Below are positions 1 to 8,162 of a stretch of DNA of 12,207 nucleotides, piece after piece. Made by a program: the position numbers and the translations under genes. Source of the DNA: Ignavibacteriales bacterium. GTDB taxonomy: Bacteria > Bacteroidota > Ignavibacteria > Ignavibacteriales > Melioribacteraceae. The notes beneath the pieces are model-generated. The model made no database searches, was not told where the DNA came from, and worked only from the letters and a program-made list of their open reading frames with translations. The stretch is from assembly GCA_016929735.1 (NCBI GenBank), contig JAFGID010000109.1, positions 1 through 12,207 of the forward strand, in the 5' to 3' direction. Position 1 is the first letter of the stretch, and every line of letters starts with the position of its first letter.

Positions 1-1746
1 GAAGTATTTAATAAAAGCGAAAGTCATTATCGTAATAAAATAATGAATGGAAAGAATAATGTGCTTTTAGAGAAGAAAGTGCCAAAAGAAAAAGCCATAC
101 TCTTTAGAGATTTTTTTGCTGATGGTCTCATCACCGAGTCAGATTATACAAGAATTTATCCCTATGGTAGTATGGCATCACATATACTTGGATATGTCAA
201 TAAGCAAAACATTGGGGTAGCAGGAATCGAAAATAAATATAACGACATTCTACACGGTCAAAATGGTTTATTATTTATTGAAAAGGACGTTACTGGAAAA
301 CCTGTTTCAATAAACGAAGAATTTTCAAATCCTGTTAAAAACGGAAATAATATTATTCTAACAATTAATAAATCCTACCAAAGAATCCTAGAAGAAGAAT
401 TGGAGAAAGGATTAAAGCAATATAAAGGAAATTCAGCGACAGGAATAATAACGAATCCTAATACGGGAGAAATTCTTGCGATCGCAAATATTCCTAATTA
501 TGATCCAAATAACTACAATTTATTTACTGATAATGCAAGAAGGAATCGTGCTGTAACTGATACTTATGAACCCGGTTCTACGATAAAACCCATCGTATTA
601 TCATTTCTGATTGAAGAGAATATTATAAACGAAAATCAGCATGTAAAAACTGAGAGTGGATATTATGAACACAATGGTATTTCAATTAGAGATTCTGAAA
701 GTTTTGAAACGATGAGGGTAAAGGAGATATTGGAAAAATCAAGTAATATTGGAATGGTTAAACTGACACAAAATTTAGAACCGAATTTAATGTATAAATA
801 CTTAAGAGATTTCGGATTTGGCAATCAGACATCGATTAATTTACCGAGCGAAGCACCGGGTGTGCTGAAAAAGCCAGCAAATTTTTCTAAATATACAAAA
901 GCATCAATGTCATTCGGATATGAACTTTCTGTTACCCCCCTTCAATTAATTACCGCATATTGTGCTTTAGTTAACGGAGGTAAGCTGTATAGACCAATGA
1001 TTATTAAATCAATAAAAGATGAAAAAGGAAATATCGTTGAAAATTTTGAACCTGTTCAAATTAGAAAAGTACTTTCAGATTCAACTTCAAAAAAAATGAG
1101 AAACCTTATGGTCGGGGTAATTGAGAATGGAACCGGTAAGAATGCAAGGTTGGAAAATGTGTTTGTCGGTGGAAAAACTGGTACTACTGAAAAATTGGTT
1201 AACAAAACTTATTCAAGCAAGGTTAATATTTCATCTTTTATCGGTTTCTTTCCTGCCGATGATCCAAAAGTTGTTTGCTTAATTATTATAAACGAACCGC
1301 AGGAAGAAAGATTTGGAGGTAAAGTCTCTGCACCTATCTTTAAAAACGTCGCCGAAAGATTAATTGCCACTGATATTGCGTTGGTTCCTCCAAAAAGTAG
1401 GATAAATAGAGAAGAAAAATTACTTGAAAATTTTTACGTCAATCTTGAGAGTAAAAATACTGATTCCGATAAGTTGACTTTGTTAAATATCTCGAATGAA
1501 AATAAAGATATGATAAAAACCGATAAAAATTTAAATTATGCAAAAGGTACTATGCCAAATTTACTCAATATGTCAAAAAGGGATGCAATCAATTTATTAT
1601 CAAAATTGGGAATTAAATATAAATTGTCAGGGAACGGTTTTGTCGTTTCACAAAATATTCAGCCAAACACTAAAATTGAGAATAACATTGTTGTTACAAT
1701 TAAGTGTGAAAATTTAAAAACAGATAATGCAATAAGATTAAATTGA
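1..1746 (+). CDS. ftsI: FtsI-type septal peptidoglycan transpeptidase (class B PBP) with PASTA domain, 5' partial
   Basis: This is a class B penicillin-binding protein that cross-links septal peptidoglycan in the periplasm, paired with FtsW. The frame is open from base 1, with 14 codons before the first ATG at 43. The cytoplasmic tail, membrane anchor and start of the pedestal domain therefore lie upstream, and ATG 43 is not the true start. A pedestal motif (YPYGSMASHILGYV) lies near 157-198. The transpeptidase motifs are complete and in order: SxxK as S-T-I-K at 577-588 (nucleophile Ser 577-579), SxN as S-S-N at 739-747, and KTGT at 1174-1185. A linker follows, then one PASTA domain at about 1552-1716, which is found on FtsI of some groups but not on E. 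coli FtsI. The TGA at 1744-1746 directly abuts the murE ATG. A SpoVD-like sporulation PBP is an alternative by domain layout, but the dcw position favours FtsI. Confidence 0.95.
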   Translation, partial: EVFNKSESHYRNKIMNGKNNVLLEKKVPKEKAILFRDFFADGLITESDYTRIYPYGSMASHILGYVNKQNIGVAGIENKYNDILHGQNGLLFIEKDVTGKPVSINEEFSNPVKNGNNIILTINKSYQRILEEELEKGLKQYKGNSATGIITNPNTGEILAIANIPNYDPNNYNLFTDNARRNRAVTDTYEPGSTIKPIVLSFLIEENIINENQHVKTESGYYEHNGISIRDSESFETMRVKEILEKSSNIGMVKLTQNLEPNLMYKYLRDFGFGNQTSINLPSEAPGVLKKPANFSKYTKASMSFGYELSVTPLQLITAYCALVNGGKLYRPMIIKSIKDEKGNIVENFEPVQIRKVLSDSTSKKMRNLMVGVIENGTGKNARLENVFVGGKTGTTEKLVNKTYSSKVNISSFIGFFPADDPKVVCLIIINEPQEERFGGKVSAPIFKNVAERLIATDIALVPPKSRINREEKLLENFYVNLESKNTDSDKLTLLNISNENKDMIKTDKNLNYAKGTMPNLLNMSKRDAINLLSKLGIKYKLSGNGFVVSQNIQPNTKIENNIVVTIKCENLKTDNAIRLN

Positions 1747-3213
1747 ATGAAATTAACAGAAATAATAAATAATCTAGAAGTAATTCAAGTAATTGGTAAT
1801 TCCGAATCGAAAGAGATTGCTCATATTACTAGTAACTCTAATGAGGTATTTGAAAATACTATTTTTGTGGCTATTAAAGGTTTTAAAACTGATGGACATA
1901 AATATATTAAACAAGCAATTGAAAAAAATGCTGATGCAATAGTTATGGAAGACGATAGGGATGTTCCTGAACATTTATTTCTTCATTCTGATTGCGTCAA
2001 GATTTTAGTGAGGAATTCCAGAAAAGCATTAGCTGCTATATCGAATACATTTTACAAGCAACCATCAAAAAATATTAGATTAATTGGAATAACGGGTACG
2101 AAAGGAAAAACAACATCAACATATATAACAAAAAATATTTTAGAAAATGCAGGATATAAAACCGGTTTGATTGGAACTATCCAAAATTTAATCGGTGATA
2201 AAATAGTAGAAACAAGTATGACTACTCCCGAAGCGAATACGATAAACCAACTACTTTCCCGTATGGTCGAAGAAAAATGTTCGCATTGCGTAATGGAGGT
2301 TTCCTCTCATGCTCTTGATTTAAATCGGGTTGCTTTTCTTGATTTCGATATAGCAGTATTTACTAATCTAACTTCTGACCATTTAGATTTCCATCTTAAT
2401 CAGAATAATTATCTTAAAGCAAAAAAGATATTATTTGATAATATAAAAACAGAAGGTTTTTCAATTTATAATAATGATGATAATAGTTCTGAAAATATTA
2501 TTAGAGACACAAAATCAAATCGCTTTTCTTATGGAATAAAAGGAAGCAACGATCTTATTATAAATTATTTCGAATATGATTTGAATGGTACTCGTGGTGA
2601 ATTAACTATTGATAATAAAACCTATAAATTCAATACAAAGTTAATTGGCAAATTTACAGTTTATAATCTAGCCGCAGCATGTGCTATATGCTATAAACTT
2701 GGAATCAACATTCAAAAAATTTTAGAAGGTATCCAAACAACTCCATACGTCCCAGGTAGATTTGAAGTAATAAGCAAAAATGAGAAAAAAGCAATTGTTG
2801 ATTATTCACATACAGCTGATAGTCTTAAACAAGCTTTGCAATCAATTCGTCACATTGTGGAAAATACCCGACCGATTTATACAATTGTTGGTTGTGGTGG
2901 CGATAGAGATAAAACCAAAAGGCCGATAATGGGAAATATAGCTGCAAGTTTAAGCAAAAAAGTAATCGTTACTTCAGATAATCCAAGAACCGAAAAACCT
3001 ATGGATATTATTAATGATATTATAAGAGGAATTAATTCCGATAACTATTCTGTAATTGAAAATCGTGAAGAAGCAATTAAATATTGCATCCAAAATTCAG
3101 AAGATAATGCGGTTATTTTAATTGCGGGAAAAGGTCACGAGGATTATCAAGAAATAAATGGCGTGAAATATCCTTTTTCAGATAAAGAAATTGCGCAAAA
3201 ATATTTAAACTAA
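1747..3213 (+). CDS. murE: UDP-MurNAc-L-Ala-D-Glu:meso-diaminopimelate ligase MurE
   Basis: This cytoplasmic ATP-dependent ligase adds the third stem-peptide residue to UDP-MurNAc-L-Ala-D-Glu. The 488 residues match the usual MurE length. The N-terminal UDP-binding domain carries TSNSNEVFENTIFVAIKG (residues 28-45). The central ATPase domain has the P-loop GTKGKTT (117-123), the TTPE motif (159-162) and EVSSHALDLNRV (184-195). Lys226, in the sequence AKKILF, sits where the carbamylated lysine is expected. The C-terminal domain has DYSHT (352-356), DNPR (411-414) and GKGHEDYQ (461-468). DNPR is the signature of meso-diaminopimelate-adding enzymes; lysine-adding ones differ there. The ATG follows the ftsI stop with no spacer and in the same frame. 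No Shine-Dalgarno sequence is visible, so translation probably depends on coupling to ftsI. Confidence 0.97.
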   Translation: MKLTEIINNLEVIQVIGNSESKEIAHITSNSNEVFENTIFVAIKGFKTDGHKYIKQAIEKNADAIVMEDDRDVPEHLFLHSDCVKILVRNSRKALAAISNTFYKQPSKNIRLIGITGTKGKTTSTYITKNILENAGYKTGLIGTIQNLIGDKIVETSMTTPEANTINQLLSRMVEEKCSHCVMEVSSHALDLNRVAFLDFDIAVFTNLTSDHLDFHLNQNNYLKAKKILFDNIKTEGFSIYNNDDNSSENIIRDTKSNRFSYGIKGSNDLIINYFEYDLNGTRGELTIDNKTYKFNTKLIGKFTVYNLAAACAICYKLGINIQKILEGIQTTPYVPGRFEVISKNEKKAIVDYSHTADSLKQALQSIRHIVENTRPIYTIVGCGGDRDKTKRPIMGNIAASLSKKVIVTSDNPRTEKPMDIINDIIRGINSDNYSVIENREEAIKYCIQNSEDNAVILIAGKGHEDYQEINGVKYPFSDKEIAQKYLN

Positions 3214-3220
3214 AATTTTT

Positions 3221-4597
3221 ATGAAACTTATCTTAAATGACTTATTTAATATTCCTACTGCAGTGATTTATAATCCAGATAAATTCAGTGCGGTCAGCAG
3301 TGTTTCGATTGATACAAGAACAATAAAGAAAAATTCACTTTATGTTGCTATCAAAGGTCGAGAACATGATGGACATACATTTATTAATTATGCAATTACA
3401 AAAGGAGCAAGTGCTGTTTTAATTAATAAAAATAAATTATCTGAATTTGACAATGTTAATATTCCAATTATTACTGTGAAAAACACAATTATAGCATTGG
3501 GAAAAATTGCAAACATCTGGAGAAAGAAACTAAGAGCACAAGTGATATCTATTACAGGAAGCAACGGTAAGACTACTACTAAAGAAATATTAGTTAAAAT
3601 CTTATCCTCTAAATTTAATGTAGCATACACAAAAGCGAACAATAATAATCACATTGGCGGCCCAATAACTATTTTGTCTGCAAACGAAAAACATGACTTC
3701 CTAGTTTTAGAACATGGTACTAATCATTTCAATGAAATAGAGTACACTTCAAAAATTGCTGAACCTAATTATGCAATAATTACAAACATCGGTGACAGTC
3801 ATTTAGAATATTTAATAAACAGAGAAGGAGTTTACAAAGAAAAGAGTGCTCTTTTTGAACAGACAGTAAGAAACAATGGGATAATTTTTATAAATTCGGA
3901 TGATCCTATAATTAATAAACACTCAAAAAATTACAGAGAGAAAATAACTTTTGGTTTTAAAAATAAACCCGACAGTAAAGGAACTATTATAAAAGATACA
4001 AATGAAGGAAAAATAATCCTAAGTGTTAAATTCAACAAGGGAACACTAACCACTCCCCTCTCTTTATATGGAGAAGCAAACGCAAAAAATTTCCTAGCAG
4101 CAATCACCATTGCGTTGAAACTAGGATTGTCTAAAAATGAAATTATTAAAACATTAAAAAATGTAAAACCTGTAAAAGGGCGTCTGAATGTGATTGAAAA
4201 GAAAAACTACATAATTATTGATGACACTTATAACGCAAATCCTGATTCTATGAAAAATGCAATTAACTTGCTTGAAAAAATAAATAAATACAAAAGGAAA
4301 ATTGTAATACTCGGCGATATGTTTGAGCTAGGCAAACTGAGCAGAAAAAAACATCAAGATTTAGCTAAATATTTTTCAAGAAGAATAGATTTAGTTCTTA
4401 CGATTGGTAAATTTATGAATGAATTACATTTGGTACTTTTAGAATCAGGAAAAACGTGTAAACATTTTAACAATCGAGACTTGTTACATAAATATTTAAG
4501 TAGCATGGAAATTTGTAATTCGGTTATTCTAGTTAAAGGATCTCGTGGAATGAAAATGGAAGAATTTATTGATACAATTAATAAAAAGGGGAAATAA
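3221..4597 (+). CDS. murF: UDP-MurNAc-tripeptide:D-Ala-D-Ala ligase MurF
   Basis: MurF attaches the D-Ala-D-Ala dipeptide to UDP-MurNAc-tripeptide, the last cytoplasmic step of precursor synthesis. The 458 residues fit the family. The N-terminal domain has SIDTRTIKKNSLYVAIKG (29-46). The ATPase domain has the P-loop GSNGKTT (113-119) and NNNHIGGP (141-148). Lys208 in KEKSALF is the probable carbamylated lysine. The C-terminal domain has DDTYNANP (334-341), ILGDMFELG (363-371) and VKGSRGMKME (438-447), all typical of MurF. Residues 163-169 read LEHGTNH, where a hydrophobic residue (Met or Leu) is usual in place of the His. The start lies 7 bases after the murE stop. The A/T-only spacer has no Shine-Dalgarno motif, and the UDP-binding domain begins at once, so this ATG is well placed. 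Confidence 0.97.
   Translation: MKLILNDLFNIPTAVIYNPDKFSAVSSVSIDTRTIKKNSLYVAIKGREHDGHTFINYAITKGASAVLINKNKLSEFDNVNIPIITVKNTIIALGKIANIWRKKLRAQVISITGSNGKTTTKEILVKILSSKFNVAYTKANNNNHIGGPITILSANEKHDFLVLEHGTNHFNEIEYTSKIAEPNYAIITNIGDSHLEYLINREGVYKEKSALFEQTVRNNGIIFINSDDPIINKHSKNYREKITFGFKNKPDSKGTIIKDTNEGKIILSVKFNKGTLTTPLSLYGEANAKNFLAAITIALKLGLSKNEIIKTLKNVKPVKGRLNVIEKKNYIIIDDTYNANPDSMKNAINLLEKINKYKRKIVILGDMFELGKLSRKKHQDLAKYFSRRIDLVLTIGKFMNELHLVLLESGKTCKHFNNRDLLHKYLSSMEICNSVILVKGSRGMKMEEFIDTINKKGK
4586..4591 (+). promoter_or_regulatory. Shine-Dalgarno sequence for mraY
   Basis: AAGGGG lies within the last codons of murF, 6 bases before the mraY ATG at 4598. It is one of only three clear ribosome binding sites at gene starts in the window and supports this start codon. 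Confidence 0.75.
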
Positions 4598-5707
4598 ATG
4601 CTTTACTATCTATTTGATTATATAAATAAAGAATATGCCCCACCTGGATTTGACATTTTTCAATTTTTATCTTTTCGTGCAATACTTGCAGCAATTACGG
4701 GTTTGTTCCTTGCTTTTTATCTTGGTCCTAAAATTATTAAATACCTCAGAAAAAAACAGATAGGCGAAAAGATCAAAGACGATGGACCACAAAGCCATAA
4801 ATCTAAAGAAGGTACTCCAACTATGGGAGGAATAATAATTATTCTTTCTGTTGTTATTCCTGTGCTTTTATGGGGTGAACTTACAAGCACTTACATTATT
4901 TTAGTATTAGTCGGTACTATTTTATTAGGTCTTGTTGGATTTTATGATGATTATCTTAAGGTAGTAAAAAAATATCCCAAAGGTTTGATTGCCCGGTATA
5001 AGTTGTTAGGACAAATTTTCGTTGGTTTATTAGTTGCTTCTGCAATTTATTTCCTTCCTGAATTTCAGGAGTACAATACACAAACGACTTTACCGTTTGT
5101 AAAAAATATGAATTTCGATTTTTCTTATTTTTATATACCAGTAATAGTTTTCATAATTACCGCTACTTCGAATGCAGTTAATTTGACCGATGGATTGGAT
5201 GGATTAGCAATAGGAACAATGACTTTTGTTATGTTGGCATTGGCTATCATCAGTTATGTCTCAGGAAACGCTATCTTTTCCGACTACTTGAATATAATTT
5301 ATTTACCTGGTTCAGGTGAATTAACAGTTTTTATAGCGGCATTAATTGGTGCAGGATTAGGATTCCTTTGGTTTAATTTCTATCCTGCTCAAGTTTTTAT
5401 GGGAGATACCGGCTCACTTGCTTTAGGTGGTGCATTCGGAATTATTGCAATATTAGTTAAAAAAGAATTGTTAATTCCAATTCTTGGTGGAATATATTTT
5501 ATAGAAACTTTATCAGTAATAATTCAACGATTGTATTTTAAGTACACAAAAAAAACAAATGGTGAAGGTAAAAGAATCTTTAAGATGGCTCCGTTGCATC
5601 ATCATTTTGAAATGAGTGGATGGGCTGAACCAAAGATAGTAATCCGGTTTTATATAATAACAATTATTTTAGCAATCGTAACGTTGGCATCATTCAAAAT
5701 CAGATAA
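4598..5707 (+). CDS. mraY: Phospho-MurNAc-pentapeptide translocase MraY
   Basis: This integral inner-membrane enzyme transfers phospho-MurNAc-pentapeptide from UDP to undecaprenyl phosphate, giving lipid I and UMP. The 369 residues are hydrophobic throughout and consistent with the ten-helix MraY fold. Family motifs are intact: GPQSHKSKEGTPTMGG (63-78), the Asp pair FYDDYLKV (115-122), NLTDGLDGLA (195-204) with acidic residues for Mg2+ and substrate, FNFYPAQVFMGDTGS (259-273), and the cytoplasmic MAPLHHHFE loop (330-338) with three consecutive histidines. Its ATG abuts the murF TAA in the same frame and is served by the AAGGGG at 4586-4591. Its own stop shares one base with the murD start (TAATG). 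Related polyprenyl-phosphate transferases such as WecA lack the HHHFE loop of this form, so the call is firm. Confidence 0.98.
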   Translation: MLYYLFDYINKEYAPPGFDIFQFLSFRAILAAITGLFLAFYLGPKIIKYLRKKQIGEKIKDDGPQSHKSKEGTPTMGGIIIILSVVIPVLLWGELTSTYIILVLVGTILLGLVGFYDDYLKVVKKYPKGLIARYKLLGQIFVGLLVASAIYFLPEFQEYNTQTTLPFVKNMNFDFSYFYIPVIVFIITATSNAVNLTDGLDGLAIGTMTFVMLALAIISYVSGNAIFSDYLNIIYLPGSGELTVFIAALIGAGLGFLWFNFYPAQVFMGDTGSLALGGAFGIIAILVKKELLIPILGGIYFIETLSVIIQRLYFKYTKKTNGEGKRIFKMAPLHHHFEMSGWAEPKIVIRFYIITIILAIVTLASFKIR

Positions 5708-7056
5708 TGGATATAAAAAATTTAAAAATATCAATCCTTGGTGCTGTCCGAAGTGGTATTGGTGCAGCAAAGCTTGCAAAACAATTTGGCGCAAATGTTT
5801 TTGTTAGTGATATTTCAAGCGAAGAAAAATTGATTTCAAGTATTAATATCCTACAATCAGAAGGGATTGATTTTGAATGTGGAAAGCACTCTGATAATAT
5901 TTATGATTCAGACTTAATAATTATTAGCCCAGGTATCCCCTCAGATTCCGAGGTGATAATCAATTCAAAAGCAAAAGGAATCAAAATAATCAGCGAATTG
6001 GAATTTGCAAGTAGTTTCTGCAAAGGAACAATAATTGGAATTACAGGAACAAATGGGAAAACAACTACCACATCACTTGTGGCTCATACATTAAATAATT
6101 GCGGACTGAAAGCTTATGCTGCTGGAAATATTGGATTAGCATTTTCAGATATTGTTTCTAATTTAAAGGAAAAAGAATTTGTTGCCTTAGAAATTTCAAG
6201 TTTTCAACTTGATTACATTGAAAATTTTCATCCTAGATTTTCAACAATTTTAAATATAACTCCTGACCATCTCGATAGATACGAGAACAATTTTGAAAAT
6301 TATAAAAATTCAAAATTATCAATATTCAAGAATCAAAATTTTAATGACTATTTTATCTCAAATTATGATGATAAACAAAGTCCCAATAAAATATTAAATA
6401 AAGAAGTAAATCACTTGAAATTTTCATTAAAAGAAGAATTAAGCAATGGTGCTTTTTTGAAAGATAATAAATTGTTCTTTTCGCATAATAATCAAAAAGA
6501 ACATGTATGCAACATAAATGATTTGAGCTTAAAAGGTGAACATAATATTGCTAATACATTGGTTGTAATGTGTATAGCAAAATTATTAAAAATAGAAAAT
6601 GAAAAAATCAAAAATTCATTTTCAACTTTTCCGGGTGTTGAGCATAGATTGGAATTTGTGCGTGAGTTGGATGGAGTAACCTACATTAACGATAGCAAGG
6701 CAACAAATGTAGATTCTGTTTGGTATGCTTTAAGAAGTTTTTCTCAATCAATAATTTTAATTCTCGGAGGGAAAGATAAAGGAAACGATTATTCACAAAT
6801 AAAAGACGAAGTAATCAATAATGTAAAAAAGATTTATGCAATAGGCTCGTCAGCGAAAAAAGTATTTGATTATTTCAATAAGCTCGTACCCGTAGAAGTA
6901 AAAAAAACATTGGAAGAATGTGTAATAGAAGCAAGAAAATTTGCAGTAGAAAATTATATAGTTCTTTTATCACCAGCTTGTGCAAGTTTTGATATGTTTG
7001 ATAATTTCGAACATAGAGGGAAAGTGTTCAAAGAAGCGGTTAATAATTTAAAATGA
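5707..7056 (+). CDS. murD: UDP-MurNAc-L-Ala:D-glutamate ligase MurD
   Basis: This cytoplasmic ligase adds D-Glu to UDP-MurNAc-L-Ala. The 449 residues match the family. The N-terminal Rossmann-like domain starts with SILGAVRSGIGAAKLA (9-24), the MurD version of the UDP-binding glycine loop. SPGIP (74-78) follows. The ATPase domain has the P-loop GTNGKTT (114-120), AGNIG (139-143), LEISSFQL (161-168) and NITPDHLDRY (183-192). Lys203 in SKLSIF is the probable carbamylated lysine. The C-terminal domain has EHRLE (312-316), DSKATN (329-334), GGKDKG (354-359) and LSPACASFDMFDNFEHRG (421-438), which are diagnostic of MurD over other Mur ligases. The start shares one base with the mraY stop, and no Shine-Dalgarno sequence is visible, so initiation is probably coupled. 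The 3' end overlaps ftsW by 4 bases (ATGA). Confidence 0.97.
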   Translation: MDIKNLKISILGAVRSGIGAAKLAKQFGANVFVSDISSEEKLISSINILQSEGIDFECGKHSDNIYDSDLIIISPGIPSDSEVIINSKAKGIKIISELEFASSFCKGTIIGITGTNGKTTTTSLVAHTLNNCGLKAYAAGNIGLAFSDIVSNLKEKEFVALEISSFQLDYIENFHPRFSTILNITPDHLDRYENNFENYKNSKLSIFKNQNFNDYFISNYDDKQSPNKILNKEVNHLKFSLKEELSNGAFLKDNKLFFSHNNQKEHVCNINDLSLKGEHNIANTLVVMCIAKLLKIENEKIKNSFSTFPGVEHRLEFVRELDGVTYINDSKATNVDSVWYALRSFSQSIILILGGKDKGNDYSQIKDEVINNVKKIYAIGSSAKKVFDYFNKLVPVEVKKTLEECVIEARKFAVENYIVLLSPACASFDMFDNFEHRGKVFKEAVNNLK

Positions 7057-8162
7057 AATCTTTAGTAAAAATATTAAGCATACTTACAATCGGACTGATG
7101 TTGCTCGGTGCATTGTTTGTTTTTACAGCAAGCGAAGCGTATAGTGTTTCAAAATTTCCGAATGAATATTATTTGTTTAATTCCCATATTTTTAAGATGG
7201 TGCTTGCGTTTGTCCTTCTGATAGTTTTCGCAATTATTCCTTATAAATATTATCAAGAATATAGTAAAGTAGCAATAATTGGAATAATTTTAATCTTAAT
7301 AATTACTATATTATTTGCACCAAAAGTTAAAGGTGCAGCAAGATGGATAGATTTGGGCTTTATAAAATTTCAACCATCTGAAGCAGCAAAGCTCATTCTA
7401 ATAATTCATCTTGCAAATTTAATTTCAAAAAAAGATGAGCTGATTAAAAATTTTAAGCAAGGATTTATCTATCCTTTGATTTGGATAGTCTTAGTAAGTT
7501 CATTGATAATATTTCAACCAAATTTAAGTACCGCAATTATTGTTATTCTGGTATCTTATATTTTATTATTCGTAGGGGGAGCAAGGTTAAAGCATATAAT
7601 CACCACCCTTGGCTCTGTTACTGCTGTAAGTATTCTGTCAATTTTTCTATTCCCTCATTCGCGAGAAAGATTGTTGAATTTTATTAATGGTGTTGAGACT
7701 GGGCATGAGATTAATTTACAAGTTATGAATGCAAAAATTGCACTTGGTAGTGGTGGATTATTTGGTGTAGGATTAGGGCATAGCCGTCAAAGTGACTTGT
7801 TTTTACCGGAAGCATACGGTGATTTCATTTTTTCAATTGTTGGTGAGGAAACAGGATTCTTTGGTGCAATTATAGCTTTATCAATTTATCTTACAATCTT
7901 TATAGTAGGACTTCTGATAGCGAAAAAAACAGAGGATAAATTTGCACAACTTCTTGTATTCGGTTTATCTCTTTATATTGCTTTGACTGTAATAATAAAC
8001 GTTGCCGTAGTTACAGGGATGCTTCCAACAACTGGAATAACATTACCATTTATAAGTTTCGGGGGAACATCAATAATGTTTTTTGCTATTACGATAGGTA
8101 TAATCATTAATGTTGCTTTACAAACTCAAAAAACAAGAGATATAAGGGTGCTAGAATCATAA
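7053..8162 (+). CDS. ftsW: SEDS-family septal peptidoglycan glycosyltransferase FtsW
   Basis: FtsW is a polytopic inner-membrane protein that polymerises lipid II at the septum together with a class B PBP, here probably the FtsI encoded upstream. The 369 residues form many hydrophobic segments, as expected for a ten-helix SEDS protein. Visible family motifs are GAARWIDLGFIKFQPSEAAK (94-113), QPNLSTA (155-161), GGLFGVGLGHSRQ (234-246), PEAYGDFIFSIVGEETG (252-268) and GMLPTTGITLPFISFGGTS (322-340). Asp257 in the GDFIF stretch is at the position of the essential SEDS aspartate. A RodA paralogue is the alternative, but the dcw location between murD and murG and the GMLPTTG sequence argue for FtsW. 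The ATG lies in a 4-base overlap with the murD stop and has no clear Shine-Dalgarno motif, so translational coupling is likely. Confidence 0.95.
   Translation: MKSLVKILSILTIGLMLLGALFVFTASEAYSVSKFPNEYYLFNSHIFKMVLAFVLLIVFAIIPYKYYQEYSKVAIIGIILILIITILFAPKVKGAARWIDLGFIKFQPSEAAKLILIIHLANLISKKDELIKNFKQGFIYPLIWIVLVSSLIIFQPNLSTAIIVILVSYILLFVGGARLKHIITTLGSVTAVSILSIFLFPHSRERLLNFINGVETGHEINLQVMNAKIALGSGGLFGVGLGHSRQSDLFLPEAYGDFIFSIVGEETGFFGAIIALSIYLTIFIVGLLIAKKTEDKFAQLLVFGLSLYIALTVIINVAVVTGMLPTTGITLPFISFGGTSIMFFAITIGIIINVALQTQKTRDIRVLES

Noticed and set aside
43..45. ATG at 43 as the start of ftsI
   Set aside because: The frame is open back to base 1, and starting here would omit the membrane anchor and part of the pedestal domain that all FtsI proteins have. 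The gene is better described as 5' partial.
1774..1974. Minus-strand open frame opposite murE
   Set aside because: It lies wholly within a strongly conserved gene and shows no recognisable domain or ribosome binding site; treated as a chance frame.
3214..3220. A/T-rich spacer between murE and murF considered as a promoter or terminator element
   Set aside because: Seven bases is too short for either, and no hairpin flanks it.
3388..3642. Minus-strand open frame opposite murF
   Set aside because: Its hydrophobic translation is the antisense of the conserved ATPase domain region; no independent support.
7481..7687. Plus-strand alternative-frame open frame inside ftsW
   Set aside because: Fully nested in ftsW, with low-complexity Tyr/Cys-rich translation and no start signal.
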